Position numbers and translations under genes: made by a program. A DNA stretch of 64,000 nucleotides from positions 52,868 to 116,867 of the forward strand of contig NZ_JBKBEX010000016.1 of NCBI RefSeq assembly GCF_047303325.1, given 5' to 3'. Below are positions 39,681 through 48,896 of this stretch, one piece after another (within the stretch, counting starts at the first letter, position 1; every line of letters begins with the position of its first letter). Origin of the DNA: Polaromonas sp047303325 (GTDB lineage Bacteria; Pseudomonadota; Gammaproteobacteria; Burkholderiales; Burkholderiaceae_C). The notes under the pieces are model-generated. The model searched no databases, had not been told where the DNA came from, and saw only the letters and a list, made by a program, of their open reading frames with translations.

Positions 39681-42022
39681 CGGCAGCCGCGACGCGCGGC
39701 CGCATGGCCGCCATCGCGCTGTGGCTGGTGTTCCTGGCCGGCTGCGCGCTGGTCATCAGCCGCACCCATTTCACCACCGACCTCTCGGCCTTTTTGCCGC
39801 GCACGCCCACGCCCGAGCAGCAGCTGCTCAAGGACCAGATCACCGAGGGCCTGGCCTCACGCCTGGTGCTGGTGGGCATAGAGGGCACCGATGCCCCGAC
39901 CCGGGCCCGGCTGTCGCGGCAGCTCGCCCAGCAGTTGCGCGCCGATCCCGCCTTCGCCAGCGTGTCCAACGGCGAGCCCGTCAACAGCGCGCGCGACCGC
40001 GACTTCCTGCTGGCCAACCGCTATGTGCTGAGCCCCGCCGTCACGCCCGAGCGCTTCAGCGAAGCCGGCCTGCACGCGGCCCTGGGCGAAAGCATAGACC
40101 TGCTCGCCTCGCCCGCGGGCCTGATGGCCAAGGCCCTGCTGCCGCGCGACCCGACCGGTGAAATGGTGCAGTTGCTGGGACAGTTCAATGCCGGCAGCCA
40201 GCCGAGGCAGGTCGACGGCGCCTGGGCCTCGCGCGATGGCCGGCGCGCGCTGATGCTGCTGCAAACCCGCGCGGCGGGCTCCGACACCGATGCCCAGCAA
40301 CAGGCCATGGCCGCGGTCCGCAAGGCCTTCGACGCGGCCGCCGGCCAGAGCGGCGCCTCGCTCGTCATGACCGGCCCCGGCGTGTTTTCCGTCACCTCGC
40401 GCGAGGCCATCCAGAGCCAGGTCAGCCTTCTTTCGATGATCAGCGTGGCGCTGATCGCGGGCCTGCTGCTGCTGGTCTATCGCTCCGTCGGCGCGCTGGT
40501 CCTGGGTTTCCTGCCCGTCATCACCGGCGCGCTGGCGGGCATTGCCGCAGTGAGCCTGGGCTTCGGCTCGGTGCACGGCATCACGCTGGGTTTCGGCACG
40601 GCCCTGATCGGCGAGGCGGTGGACTATTCCATCTACCTGTTCGTGCAGTCCGAGGATGCCGGCGCGGACCCGCAGCATTGGGTCAGGCGCTTCTGGCCCA
40701 CGGTACGGCTGGGCGTGCTGACCTCCATCGCCGGTTTTGCCTCGCTGCTGCTGTCCGGCTTTCCGGGCCTGGCGCAACTGGGCCTGTATGCAATCGCCGG
40801 CCTGGTCACGGCCGCCGCGGTCACCCGCTATGTGCTGCCGCACCTGCTGCCGGCGGGCTTTCGCATCCATGACGTCTCGGCCATCGGGCATGTGCTGCAG
40901 GCGCTGGCGGCGCGCGCCCCGGCCCTGCGCTGGCCAGCCGCGGCCCTGCTGCTGGCCGCCTGCGCCGTCCTGGCCGGCCACCATGCCAGCCTGTTCAACG
41001 ACAAGATCTCCTCGCTGAGCCCGGTGTCGCAAGCCGATGTGGCGCTCGACGAAAGCCTGCGCGCCGACATGGGCGCGCCGGATGTGCGTTATGTGGTGGT
41101 GGTCTCCGCCGGCAGCCAGGAAGCGGCGCTGCAAACCGCCGAGCGGGTGTCCGGCGTGCTCCAGGCGCAGGTCGAGCGCGGCCAGATCGCCGGCTTTGAC
41201 AGCCCCAGCCGCTACCTTCCCAGCCTGGCCACGCAAAGCGCCCGCCAGACCAGCCTGCCGCCGCCCGAGCAGCTGCAGCCGCGGCTGGCCCGGGCGGTGC
41301 AGGGCCTGCCGGTGCGTGCGGAGGTCTTCGCGCCCTTTCTGGCCGACGTCGCCGCAGCCCGCGGCCGGCCCCCGCTGCAAGCGGCCGACCTGGAAAAAAC
41401 ATCCATGGCCATGGGCCTGGACGCCCTGCTGCTCGGCAAAGCCGGACGCTGGAACGCCTTGCTGCCGCTGACCGCGCCCAAGGGCGCGAACATCCAGGCC
41501 GCCGACATCCACGCCGCCCTGGCGGCCGCCTCCCTGCCCGGCGTGCTGTTTGTCGATCTGAAAACCGAATCGGACCGCCTGTACGCGGGCTACCTGCACG
41601 AGGCCATCATGCTGTCGCTGGGCGGGCTGGCCCTCATCGTGGTGCTGCTGCTGGCGGTGTTCCGCTCGCCGGCCCGGGTGCTGCGCACCCTCGCGCCGCT
41701 GGCCGCCGCGGTCGTCACAGTCACGGCCGGCCTGGCGCTGCTGGGCCAGCAGCTGATCATCCTGCACCTGGTCGGCCTGCTGCTCGTCGTGGCCGTCGGC
41801 TCCAACTACGCGCTGTTCTTTGACCGGCCCGACCCGGCCACGCCGATCGCGCCGCGCACCCTGGCCTCCATGCTGCTGGCCAACCTGACCACGGTGGCGG
41901 GCTTTGGGCTGCTGGCATTTTCCAAGGTCTCCATCCTGCAGGCCATGGGCGCCACGGTCGCGCCCGGCGTCATCCTGGCGCTGCTGTATGCGGCGATCTT
42001 TGCGCGGAGGGCCCATGCCTGA
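39677..42022 (+). CDS. MMPL/RND-superfamily exporter
   Basis: About 781 residues from the GTG that overlaps the LolA-like stop; an ATG at 39704 is an alternative. Twelve helices in two halves: one near the N-terminus ('IALWLVFLAGCALVI'), a group at about 250-400 and another at 640-780, with a large periplasmic loop after the first helix of each half. 'LGFGTALIGEAVDYSIYLFV' and 'VAVGSNYALFFDRPDP' carry the acidic residues of the proton path. It matches the exporters of aryl polyene clusters. Confidence 0.9.
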   Translation: MTAAATRGRMAAIALWLVFLAGCALVISRTHFTTDLSAFLPRTPTPEQQLLKDQITEGLASRLVLVGIEGTDAPTRARLSRQLAQQLRADPAFASVSNGEPVNSARDRDFLLANRYVLSPAVTPERFSEAGLHAALGESIDLLASPAGLMAKALLPRDPTGEMVQLLGQFNAGSQPRQVDGAWASRDGRRALMLLQTRAAGSDTDAQQQAMAAVRKAFDAAAGQSGASLVMTGPGVFSVTSREAIQSQVSLLSMISVALIAGLLLLVYRSVGALVLGFLPVITGALAGIAAVSLGFGSVHGITLGFGTALIGEAVDYSIYLFVQSEDAGADPQHWVRRFWPTVRLGVLTSIAGFASLLLSGFPGLAQLGLYAIAGLVTAAAVTRYVLPHLLPAGFRIHDVSAIGHVLQALAARAPALRWPAAALLLAACAVLAGHHASLFNDKISSLSPVSQADVALDESLRADMGAPDVRYVVVVSAGSQEAALQTAERVSGVLQAQVERGQIAGFDSPSRYLPSLATQSARQTSLPPPEQLQPRLARAVQGLPVRAEVFAPFLADVAAARGRPPLQAADLEKTSMAMGLDALLLGKAGRWNALLPLTAPKGANIQAADIHAALAAASLPGVLFVDLKTESDRLYAGYLHEAIMLSLGGLALIVVLLLAVFRSPARVLRTLAPLAAAVVTVTAGLALLGQQLIILHLVGLLLVVAVGSNYALFFDRPDPATPIAPRTLASMLLANLTTVAGFGLLAFSKVSILQAMGATVAPGVILALLYAAIFARRAHA

Positions 42023-42824
42023 GCCCGGCACAGTGTGGAAACCCGGCGCCCTGCTGCGCGCCAGCGCCGGCGTGCACCTGCTGGCGCTGGTGGCCGTCAT
42101 TGTGAAGATGGGCCTCTGGCCCTGGGCCCTCGCGGCCGTGGTGCTCAATCACGGGCTGATCGCCTTTGCCGGCCTCTGGCCGCGCAGCCATTGGCTGGGC
42201 CCGAACTGGACGCGCCTGCCCGCCGCGGCCGAGGCCCGACGCGAAATCGCGCTGACCATCGACGACGGGCCCGACCCCGCCGTGACCCCCCTGGTGCTGG
42301 ACCTGCTGGATCGCCACGCGGTCCGCGCCACGTTTTTTTGCGTCGGCGAAAAAGCCGCGCGCCACCCCGAGCTGTGCCGCGAGATGGTGCGGCGCGGCCA
42401 TGCCGTTGAAAACCACAGCCAGCACCACCGCCATCATTTTTCCGTGACCGGCCCGCGCAGCATGCTGCGCGAGCTGCAGGCCGCGCAGGACACGCTGGCC
42501 CGGGCCAGCGGCCAGCGCCCGCTGTTCTTTCGCGCGCCGGCCGGCCTGCGCAACCCCTTCCTCGACCCGGTGCTGGCCCGGCTGGGCCTGAAGCTCGCCA
42601 GCTGGTCGGTGCGCGGTTTCGACACGCGCACCGGCGACGCCGCGCGCGTGCTGCGCAGGCTTCAGGCCGGGCTGCGTCCCGGCGCCATCGTGCTGCTGCA
42701 CGACGGCAACGCGGCGCGCACGCCGCAAGGTATTCCTGTCGTGCTCGAGGTGCTGCCGCCCCTGCTCGAATCGATCAGCGCGGCCGGGCTGCGCACCGTG
42801 ACCCTGCGTCAGGCCCTCGCATGA
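42015..42824 (+). CDS. Polysaccharide deacetylase family protein (NodB fold)
   Basis: 269 residues. Two N-terminal membrane helices (about 12-32 and 38-55) are followed by a NodB domain: 'REIALTIDDGPDPAVTPLVL' with the metal/catalytic Asp pair, 'ATFFCVGEKA', the His motif 'ENHSQHHRHH', 'FFRAPAGLRNP' and 'AIVLLHDGNAA'. All catalytic elements look intact, so a metal-dependent deacetylase is likely. It overlaps the exporter by 8 bp. Its substrate in the pathway is unknown; a lipid-linked sugar is one possibility. Confidence 0.87.
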   Translation: MPEPGTVWKPGALLRASAGVHLLALVAVIVKMGLWPWALAAVVLNHGLIAFAGLWPRSHWLGPNWTRLPAAAEARREIALTIDDGPDPAVTPLVLDLLDRHAVRATFFCVGEKAARHPELCREMVRRGHAVENHSQHHRHHFSVTGPRSMLRELQAAQDTLARASGQRPLFFRAPAGLRNPFLDPVLARLGLKLASWSVRGFDTRTGDAARVLRRLQAGLRPGAIVLLHDGNAARTPQGIPVVLEVLPPLLESISAAGLRTVTLRQALA

Positions 42825-43492
42825 AGCCGCCGCAAGCCCAACCCACCGCGTGGTCCCGCATGGCCGAAGCTGTTTCGCGGCACTTCTTCCTCAAGGGCGT
42901 GGGGACGATGCTGTTCATCGCCCTGTTTTTCGGCGCCTATTTCTACCTGCTCAAGTACCCGGTCTTTCCCCTCACCGTGATGCCGCGGACCTGGGCCGAC
43001 CATCTGGTCGGCTTTGCGCCGCTGGCCCTGCCGGTCTACCTGTCGCTGTGGGTCTATGTGTCGCTGCCGCCGCTGTTCTTCAGCGACAGGCGCGAACTGC
43101 TGCATTACGGCCTGGCGATCGCACTGACCTGCCTCTTCGGCCTGGCGGTGTTTTTTGTCTGGCCCACGGCCGCCCCGCCGGCCGACGTCGACTGGCTGAA
43201 ATACCCCGATATGCAGTTCCTGAAAAACATCGACGCGGCGGGCAACGCCTGCCCTTCGCTGCATGTGGCGACGGCCGTTTTCTCGGGCCTGTGGCTGCAC
43301 CGCCTGTTGCGCGGATTTTCCGCACCGTCCTGGCTGCTGTGGCTGAACGCCCTGTGGTGCGCCGGCATCGCCTACTCGACACTGGCCACGCGCCAGCACG
43401 TCGCGGTGGACGTCGCCGCCGGCATCGCCTTGGGCGGGCTCGCGGCCTGGCTGTCCCTGCGCCTGCACCGGCAACGCGGGGGACGCGCGTGA
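42821..43492 (+). CDS. PAP2-family membrane phosphatase
   Basis: 223 residues with about six helices. The phosphatase motifs are 'NACPSLHVATAVFSG' (PSLH, about 142-145) and 'YSTLATRQHVAVDVAAGI' (R-x-H-x3-D). The first KX6RP motif is not evident, as in the inositolphosphotransferase-like branch of PAP2 proteins. It is coupled to the deacetylase (ATGA overlap). Together they suggest handling of a lipid- or phosphate-linked intermediate at the membrane. Confidence 0.83.
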   Translation: MKPPQAQPTAWSRMAEAVSRHFFLKGVGTMLFIALFFGAYFYLLKYPVFPLTVMPRTWADHLVGFAPLALPVYLSLWVYVSLPPLFFSDRRELLHYGLAIALTCLFGLAVFFVWPTAAPPADVDWLKYPDMQFLKNIDAAGNACPSLHVATAVFSGLWLHRLLRGFSAPSWLLWLNALWCAGIAYSTLATRQHVAVDVAAGIALGGLAAWLSLRLHRQRGGRA

Positions 43493-43543
43493 GCACCGGC
43501 CCGCGGCGCGGCATGCGGCCGCCCCTGCTGGCGGTTTGCTAAA

Positions 43544-44767
43544 GTGTCTTTTTCTTCAGAGAGGCCCTCTCCCCTGTACCCCCTTTGGCTTTCCCATTTC
43601 ACCGCGACCAGCAGCATGGGACGCGGCCTGGCACAGACCCTGGACGCGCTGCGCGCGCGACGCGGCGGGCTGGCGCCCTGCGGTTTCGACACGGTCGACC
43701 TGCAGACCTTTGTCGGCGAGGTGCAAGGCGTGGACCAGGTCGTGCTTCCCGAGCCCTTGGCCGCTTTCGATTGCCGCAACAACCGGCTCGCCCTGCTGGG
43801 GCTGAGGCAGGACGGCTTTGAGGCCGCCGCGGCCGCCGCCGTCCAGCGCCACGGCGCGCAGCGCGTGGGCGTCTTTATCGGCACCAGCACGTCGGGCATC
43901 CTGCAAACCGAGCTCGCCTACCGCCGGCGCGATCCGCACAGCGGCGCGCTGCCCGCGGACTTCCACTACAACACCACCCACAACACCTTCTCGGTGGCCG
44001 ACTTCACGCGCCAGTACCTGGGCCTGGCCGGCCCGGCCGTCGTGGTTTCGTCGGCCTGCTCGTCCAGCGCCAAGGTCTTTGCCTCGGCGCAAAGAATGAT
44101 GCGCGCGGGCCTGATCGACGCCGCGGTGGTGGGCGGTGTGGATTCGTTGTGCCTGACCACTTTGTACGGCTTCAATTCGCTGGGCCTGACTTCCGGGCAG
44201 GCCTGCCGCCCCTTCGACGCCGAGCGCGACGGCATCTCCATCGGCGAGGCCGCCGCCTTTGCGCTGCTTGAACGCGCGCCGGCGCGGCCCCGGCCCGGCG
44301 ACGTGCTGCTGCTGGGCGTGGGCGAATCCAGCGACGCGTACCACATGTCTTCGCCGCACCCCGAGGGCCTGGGCGCGCGCCTGGCCATGGAGCAGGCCCT
44401 GGCCATGGCCGGCCTGGGCGCGGCCGACATCGACTACATCAACCTGCACGGCACCGCGACACAGAGCAACGACGCCGCCGAAGCCAAGGCGGTGGCGGCA
44501 CTGTTCGGCACGAGCGTCCCCTGCAGCTCCACCAAGGGCGCGACCGGCCACACCCTGGGCGCCGCCGGCGGCCTGGAGGCCGTGGTCTGCGCGCTGGCGC
44601 TGCAGCACGGCCTGCTGCCCGGCGGCCTCAACACCCGCGCGCTCGACCCGGCGCTGCCGGTCCACTACCTGGTGGACAACCAGCAAGCGGCCCCGCGCCA
44701 TGTGCTCAGCAATTCCTTCGGCTTCGGCGGCACCAACTGCAGCCTGCTGCTGGGCTGCGCCGGCTGA
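43544..44767 (+). CDS. Beta-ketoacyl-ACP synthase, FabF-like (cluster ketosynthase)
   Basis: 407 residues if the GTG at 43544 is used; the ribosome site is poor and a slightly different start is possible. The catalytic Cys lies in 'VVVSSACSSSAKVFASA', and the two His in 'YINLHGTATQSNDAAEAKA' and 'STKGATGHTLGAAGGLEA'. It is closest in pattern to aryl polyene ketosynthases, which elongate the polyene with malonyl-ACP. The next gene supplies a chain-length-factor-like partner. Confidence 0.9.
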   Translation: MSFSSERPSPLYPLWLSHFTATSSMGRGLAQTLDALRARRGGLAPCGFDTVDLQTFVGEVQGVDQVVLPEPLAAFDCRNNRLALLGLRQDGFEAAAAAAVQRHGAQRVGVFIGTSTSGILQTELAYRRRDPHSGALPADFHYNTTHNTFSVADFTRQYLGLAGPAVVVSSACSSSAKVFASAQRMMRAGLIDAAVVGGVDSLCLTTLYGFNSLGLTSGQACRPFDAERDGISIGEAAAFALLERAPARPRPGDVLLLGVGESSDAYHMSSPHPEGLGARLAMEQALAMAGLGAADIDYINLHGTATQSNDAAEAKAVAALFGTSVPCSSTKGATGHTLGAAGGLEAVVCALALQHGLLPGGLNTRALDPALPVHYLVDNQQAAPRHVLSNSFGFGGTNCSLLLGCAG

Positions 44768-44775
44768 AACCCAAC

Positions 44776-45606
44776 ATGACGCAGACATCCCCACCTCCCG
44801 CCCCGGTCCTCACCGTGTTTGTGCAAGGCATAGGCCTGCTGGGCCCCGGCCTCGCGAACTGGGCGCACGGCCGCGAATGCCTGATGGGCGCCGCGCCCTA
44901 CCAGTCCGCGCGCTGCGTGCTGCCGCCGCCCATGGCCTTGCCGCAGGCCGAGCGCCGCCGCGCTGGCGCGGTGGTCAAGGTGTCGCTGGCGGTCGGTGAG
45001 GAAGCCGTGGCGGCTTCGGGCCTGCGGGCGGCCACGCTGGCCTCGGTGTTTTCGTCCTCCAGCGGCGACGCCGTCAATTGCCACGAGATATGCAGCACGC
45101 TGGCCTCCAGCGACAGGCTGATCTCTCCCACGCGCTTTCACAACTCGGTGCACAACGCCGCGGCCGGCTACTGGAGCATCTCCAGCGGCGCCATGGCGAC
45201 CTCGTCGGTGCTGTGCGCGCGCGATGCCAGTTTTGCGGCCGGCCTGCTCGAGGCCATGACACAGGTGGCGGTGGAGCAGGTGCCCGTGCTGCTGGTCGCC
45301 TATGACACCAACTACCCTGAACCACTGTACAGCGCGCGCGCCATTCCCGACAGCTTCGGCGTAGCCCTGGTGCTGGCGCCAAGCCGCAGCGAACGCAGCC
45401 TGGCGCAATGGACGCTGGAGCCGGCCGGCTGCCTGAGCCGCGTGCCCGCGGACCGGCTGGACGACCCTGCGCTCGAAAAACTGCGCCAGGACATTCCGGC
45501 GGCTCGCTGCCTGCCCCTGCTGCGCGGCGTCGCGGGCCGGCACTCGGGCCGCGTCGTGCTCGACTACCTGGAGGGCTCGCAGCTGGCCCTGCAGGTGGCG
45601 CCCTAA
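44776..45606 (+). CDS. Beta-ketoacyl synthase-like chain-length factor
   Basis: 276 residues, covering only the N-terminal half of the ketosynthase fold. The position expected for the nucleophile reads 'SISSGAMATSSVLCAR' with no active-site Cys at the usual nucleophilic elbow, and the C-terminal His motifs are absent. In aryl polyene systems such a partner pairs with the ketosynthase and sets chain length. It follows the ketosynthase by 8 bp. Confidence 0.82.
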   Translation: MTQTSPPPAPVLTVFVQGIGLLGPGLANWAHGRECLMGAAPYQSARCVLPPPMALPQAERRRAGAVVKVSLAVGEEAVAASGLRAATLASVFSSSSGDAVNCHEICSTLASSDRLISPTRFHNSVHNAAAGYWSISSGAMATSSVLCARDASFAAGLLEAMTQVAVEQVPVLLVAYDTNYPEPLYSARAIPDSFGVALVLAPSRSERSLAQWTLEPAGCLSRVPADRLDDPALEKLRQDIPAARCLPLLRGVAGRHSGRVVLDYLEGSQLALQVAP

Positions 45607-45624
45607 GCCTTGCGAGCCTTCGCC

Positions 45625-46125
45625 ATGACCCTTGCCTTTACCCCGCCTGCAAGCCTGGACCACGAGGAAATCGCGCGCCGCATTCCGCATCAGGGCAGCA
45701 TGTGCCTGCTCGATCGCGTGAGCGCCTGGGACAGCGAGCGAATCAGTTGCGAAGCCACCAGCCACCTGGACCCCGGCAACCCGCTGCGCGCCCACGGACG
45801 GCTGGGCGCAGCCTGCGGCATTGAATACGCGGCGCAAGCTATGGCCGTGCACGGGGCGCTGGTCGCCGAAATGCAGGCAGCCGCACCGGATGAAGCGCCC
45901 AAAGCCGGATACCTGGTCAGCGTGCGCGGCGTGAGCCTGCATGTCGCGCGGCTGGACGACCTGGGCACGGCGATGGCCGTGCGCGCCGAACGCCGCAGCG
46001 GCAACGCCGGAAGCGTCCTCTACGATTTCACCGTGCATGCGGGAGATGCGCTGCTGCTCTCAGGCCGCGCTGTCGTGATGCTGGACGCGGCCATGGCGCC
46101 CACAAACCCCAAGGAGACCCCATGA
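45625..46125 (+). CDS. Second hotdog-fold dehydratase of the cluster
   Basis: 166 residues. 'IARRIPHQGSMCLLDRVSAW' is the FabZ/FabA-like start, and 'GRLGAACGIEYAAQAMAVHG' contains the Glu of the active-site helix. It lacks the GHFPG motif of the shorter dehydratase at 37776, so the two may form a heteromeric enzyme. The ATG at 45625 is preferred over an in-frame TTG at 45610. It overlaps the reductase gene by ATGA. Confidence 0.82.
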   Translation: MTLAFTPPASLDHEEIARRIPHQGSMCLLDRVSAWDSERISCEATSHLDPGNPLRAHGRLGAACGIEYAAQAMAVHGALVAEMQAAAPDEAPKAGYLVSVRGVSLHVARLDDLGTAMAVRAERRSGNAGSVLYDFTVHAGDALLLSGRAVVMLDAAMAPTNPKETP

Positions 46126-46856
46126 CCTCCCCTTCACCCAAACGCGCGCTGGTCACAGGCGGCAGCGGTGCCATCGGTTCGGCCATTTGCCGCCAGCTAG
46201 CCGCCGACGGCTTTCATGTCCTGGTGCACGGCAACCGCAGCCTGGATGCCGCATCTGCCGTGGTGGCGGCCATACGGGCCGCGGGCGGCCAGGCCGAGGC
46301 CGTGGCCTTCGACGTCACCGACGCCGCGGCGACCGGCGCGGCCCTGGAGGCGCTGCTCTTGCAGGGGCCGGTGCAGGTGGTCGTGAACAATGCGGGCATC
46401 CATGACGACGCGGTCTTTCCGGGCATGCAGCTGCGGCAATGGCAGCAGGTGATCGACGTCTCGCTCAACGGCTTCTTCCATGTGACCCAGCCCCTGATGA
46501 TGCCCATGATCCGCACGCGCTGGGGACGCATCATCAACATCACCTCGGTGGCCGCCGTGGCCGGCAATCGTGGCCAGGTGAACTACGCGGCGGCCAAGGG
46601 CGCGCTGCACTCGGCCACCAAATCGCTGTCGCTGGAGGTGGCCAGCCGCGGCATCACCGTCAATGCGGTCGCGCCCGGCATCATCGCCACGCCCATGAGC
46701 CAGGACAGTTTTGATGCGACCGAGATTGCCCGGCTGGTGCCCATGAAGCGGGCCGGCCAGCCCCAGGAAGTCGCCGACCTCGTGAGTTTCCTGGCCTCCG
46801 AACGTGCGGCCTACATCAGCGGGCAGGTGATTTCGATCAACGGTGGAATGATCTAA
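46122..46856 (+). CDS. 3-oxoacyl-ACP reductase, FabG/SDR type
   Basis: 244 residues. Nucleotide-binding 'ALVTGGSGAIGSAICRQLA', the 'NNAGIH' motif, catalytic Ser in 'INITSVAAVAGNRGQ' and Tyr-x3-Lys in 'VNYAAAKGALH', and the C-terminal 'VISINGGMI'. It reduces the ketoacyl-ACP made by the cluster ketosynthase. It is the last gene of the co-directional run; its stop overlaps that of the convergent glycosyltransferase by 4 bp. Confidence 0.92.
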   Translation: MTSPSPKRALVTGGSGAIGSAICRQLAADGFHVLVHGNRSLDAASAVVAAIRAAGGQAEAVAFDVTDAAATGAALEALLLQGPVQVVVNNAGIHDDAVFPGMQLRQWQQVIDVSLNGFFHVTQPLMMPMIRTRWGRIINITSVAAVAGNRGQVNYAAAKGALHSATKSLSLEVASRGITVNAVAPGIIATPMSQDSFDATEIARLVPMKRAGQPQEVADLVSFLASERAAYISGQVISINGGMI

Positions 46857-47626
46857 GTCCCACGGATCCTGCGCGCCAGCAGCAAAGGCAGGCGCAGCAA
46901 AAAGCCCAGCAGCAGGCGGCCGTGCATCCAGCTGAGCAGCAGGTTGTCGCGCAGGTAGTTGAAGTGCGAGACGCCGCCCTCGTCGGGGCGGAAATACCGG
47001 ACGGTGGCCGGCAGGTTGATAGGCTTGACGCCAAGCCAGCACATGCGCACCACCGCCTCCGGGTCGAAATCAAAGCGGCGCATCCAGCGTTGCCCGGCCA
47101 TGACTTCGCGCAGCGGCGCGATCGGGTAGACACGAAAGCCGAACAGCGAATCGCCTATGCCGGCCCACAGGGTTTCCAGGTCGGCCCAGCCGTTGGACAG
47201 CTTGCGCCCGTTGACGCGCAGGCGCGGCGCGTCCGCGGCAAACACGGGCACGCCCAGCACCATGGCGTCGGGCTGGGCCTGCGAAACGGCCATGAAGTCC
47301 GGGATCAGGTGGGCCGGGTGCTGGCCGTCCGAATCCATGGCCAGCACGTGCGTGAAGCCCTGCGCCGCGGCCAGCTCGATGCCGTGCAGCACGGCCGCGC
47401 CCTTGCCGACATTGCGCGGCAACACCAGCACGCGCAGCCGGTCGTCGCCCTCGGCCATCGCCTGCAGGCGTGCGGCGCTGCCGTCGGTGCTGCCGTCGAT
47501 CACCACCCAGACCGGCGCCCACTGCGCCAGCGCGCCGCGCACGGTTTCGTCAACCTTCACGCCGGGGTTGTAGCTGGGAATCAGGACCAGGTGCGTGGTG
47601 GAGGCGGCGCGGGGGGGATTGTTCAT
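46853..47626 (-). CDS. Family 2 glycosyltransferase
   Basis: About 257 residues. 'HLVLIPSYNPG' opens the GT-A fold, 'VWVVIDGSTDGS' replaces the usual DD..S, and 'VLAMDSDGQHPAHLIPDF' carries the DxD-like metal site; a C-terminal membrane helix ends the protein. It resembles dolichol-phosphate-sugar synthase-like enzymes found beside aryl polyene clusters. The ATG at 47626 is preferred; a GTG at 47680 would add 18 residues. It converges on the fabG-like gene. Confidence 0.85.
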   Translation of the reverse strand: MNNPPRAASTTHLVLIPSYNPGVKVDETVRGALAQWAPVWVVIDGSTDGSAARLQAMAEGDDRLRVLVLPRNVGKGAAVLHGIELAAAQGFTHVLAMDSDGQHPAHLIPDFMAVSQAQPDAMVLGVPVFAADAPRLRVNGRKLSNGWADLETLWAGIGDSLFGFRVYPIAPLREVMAGQRWMRRFDFDPEAVVRMCWLGVKPINLPATVRYFRPDEGGVSHFNYLRDNLLLSWMHGRLLLGFLLRLPLLLARRIRGT

Positions 47627-47685
47627 CGGCTGGAAGATGGGGGGATCAGGGAGGCGGAAAGCGGGTCGCGAAGCTTGCACCCGCC

Positions 47686-48501
47686 CTAGGCCGGCGGCGC
47701 CGCGGCGATGGAGGGCAACGGCTGGAAACGTTGCAATTCGGCCTCGAAGTAACGCTCCAGCTCCGCCGTGAACAGCGCGGTGTCGCCGGCGGGTTCAAAG
47801 CGCTTGCCCAGGCGCACCCGGTAGGTGACGGGCATTTTCGGCGTCCACAGCAGGGACCAGCCCTTGCCCAGGAAAGCCGAATCGGTTTCGATGAAGACGG
47901 CCTGCACCGGAACGCCCGCATGTTTGGAAATCAGGCCGGTCGTGCCCTGCATGCGCCCGACGGGAAAGCGCCGGGTACGGGTGCCTTCGGGAAACAGCAG
48001 CAGGCTGCTGCCCTGGCGCAGGTCGGCCACCGACAGCTGCACCATGGTGCGCAGCGGCATGTTGCGGATATAGCCGACCAGGCGCGCGCCGGCGCCGAAG
48101 AAAACGCTGTTGACGATGTCGGCCTTCATGATGCAGGTGGCGTCCGGCAGGCGGGACAGGATCATGATGGCGTCCAGCAGCGACGGGTGGTTGGGCGCGA
48201 TGATCAGCGGCGGGCCGTCCCGCAGCACGTCCAGCGCCGCCAGGTCGAAACGGCAGGCGCCCATGAGCTCCAGCAGGCGCAGGTAGCCGCGAAAGCTCCC
48301 CGCCGCGAGCTTGCGCCCCCAGCGCCGGCTCAGCGCCCTCGGCAGCAGCGCGCGCATGGCGATGGCCATCACCGAGACGCCGAGGCAGAGGAGCACCAGC
48401 AGCGCATAACCCAGGCCCAGCCGGGCCGTTTCATGCAAGGCCCTGCGGCCCGTGTTCAGCACGGGCGCTTCGGCAAGCAAGGCGTCGGATTTGTTGTCCA
48501 T
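47686..48501 (-). CDS. PlsC-type lysophospholipid acyltransferase
   Basis: 271 residues. One or two helices (about 28-50), then the acyltransferase motifs 'IAPNHPSLLDAIMI' (H-x4-D) and 'LLLFPEGTRTRRFP', with 'MKADIVNSVFFGAGARLVGY' between. Its place beside the glycosyltransferase and polyene cluster suggests acyl transfer to a glycolipid, but a general phospholipid role is possible. The frame is open much further upstream; the ATG at 48501 is the first that gives a normal length. Confidence 0.88.
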   Translation of the reverse strand: MDNKSDALLAEAPVLNTGRRALHETARLGLGYALLVLLCLGVSVMAIAMRALLPRALSRRWGRKLAAGSFRGYLRLLELMGACRFDLAALDVLRDGPPLIIAPNHPSLLDAIMILSRLPDATCIMKADIVNSVFFGAGARLVGYIRNMPLRTMVQLSVADLRQGSSLLLFPEGTRTRRFPVGRMQGTTGLISKHAGVPVQAVFIETDSAFLGKGWSLLWTPKMPVTYRVRLGKRFEPAGDTALFTAELERYFEAELQRFQPLPSIAAAPPA

Positions 48502-48896
48502 GGAGCGGTTTCGCAGGGTGGCTTTTGGTTTTTGGCTTGCGGTGGTTGTGCTGCTCTCGGCGACCCGGATATTGGCCTTGCGAAGGGTTGTGGAGCCCGG
48601 CGCGGGCGGGTGCCTGCCGGCAGGATGGTGCTGGAATGGATGAATTCCAGCGAGTCTACCTCTGCGCGACTGCCGTTTCCCGGCCGATTGCCGGTTTGCA
48701 GCGTCAGGTTTCACGCCGTCCGGTGGCTGCCCGCCGGGCTTTTCGGGCGGAAGCCGGCCGAAAGCCGCAAGTGCCCGGGATTGCCCTGGAGTAAAGGACA
48801 ATCGGGGCGTACGGGGGGAGCCCAGGCTCCACCTAAGATAGCGGATTGGGTGAAAAAAATGGCAAAAGAAGGGGGCGCCGGGGCGCCGGTTCATTG
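48502..48896. other. 395-bp gap between the acyltransferase gene and mutS
   Basis: The divergent upstream regions of two genes meet here. The first two thirds are GC-rich without repeats I can recognise; the last ~70 bases are richer in A (GGTGAAAAAAATGGC) and end in a GGGGCGCCGGGGCGCCGG palindromic patch just before mutS. I see no convincing promoter hexamers or RNA gene. Confidence 0.5.
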
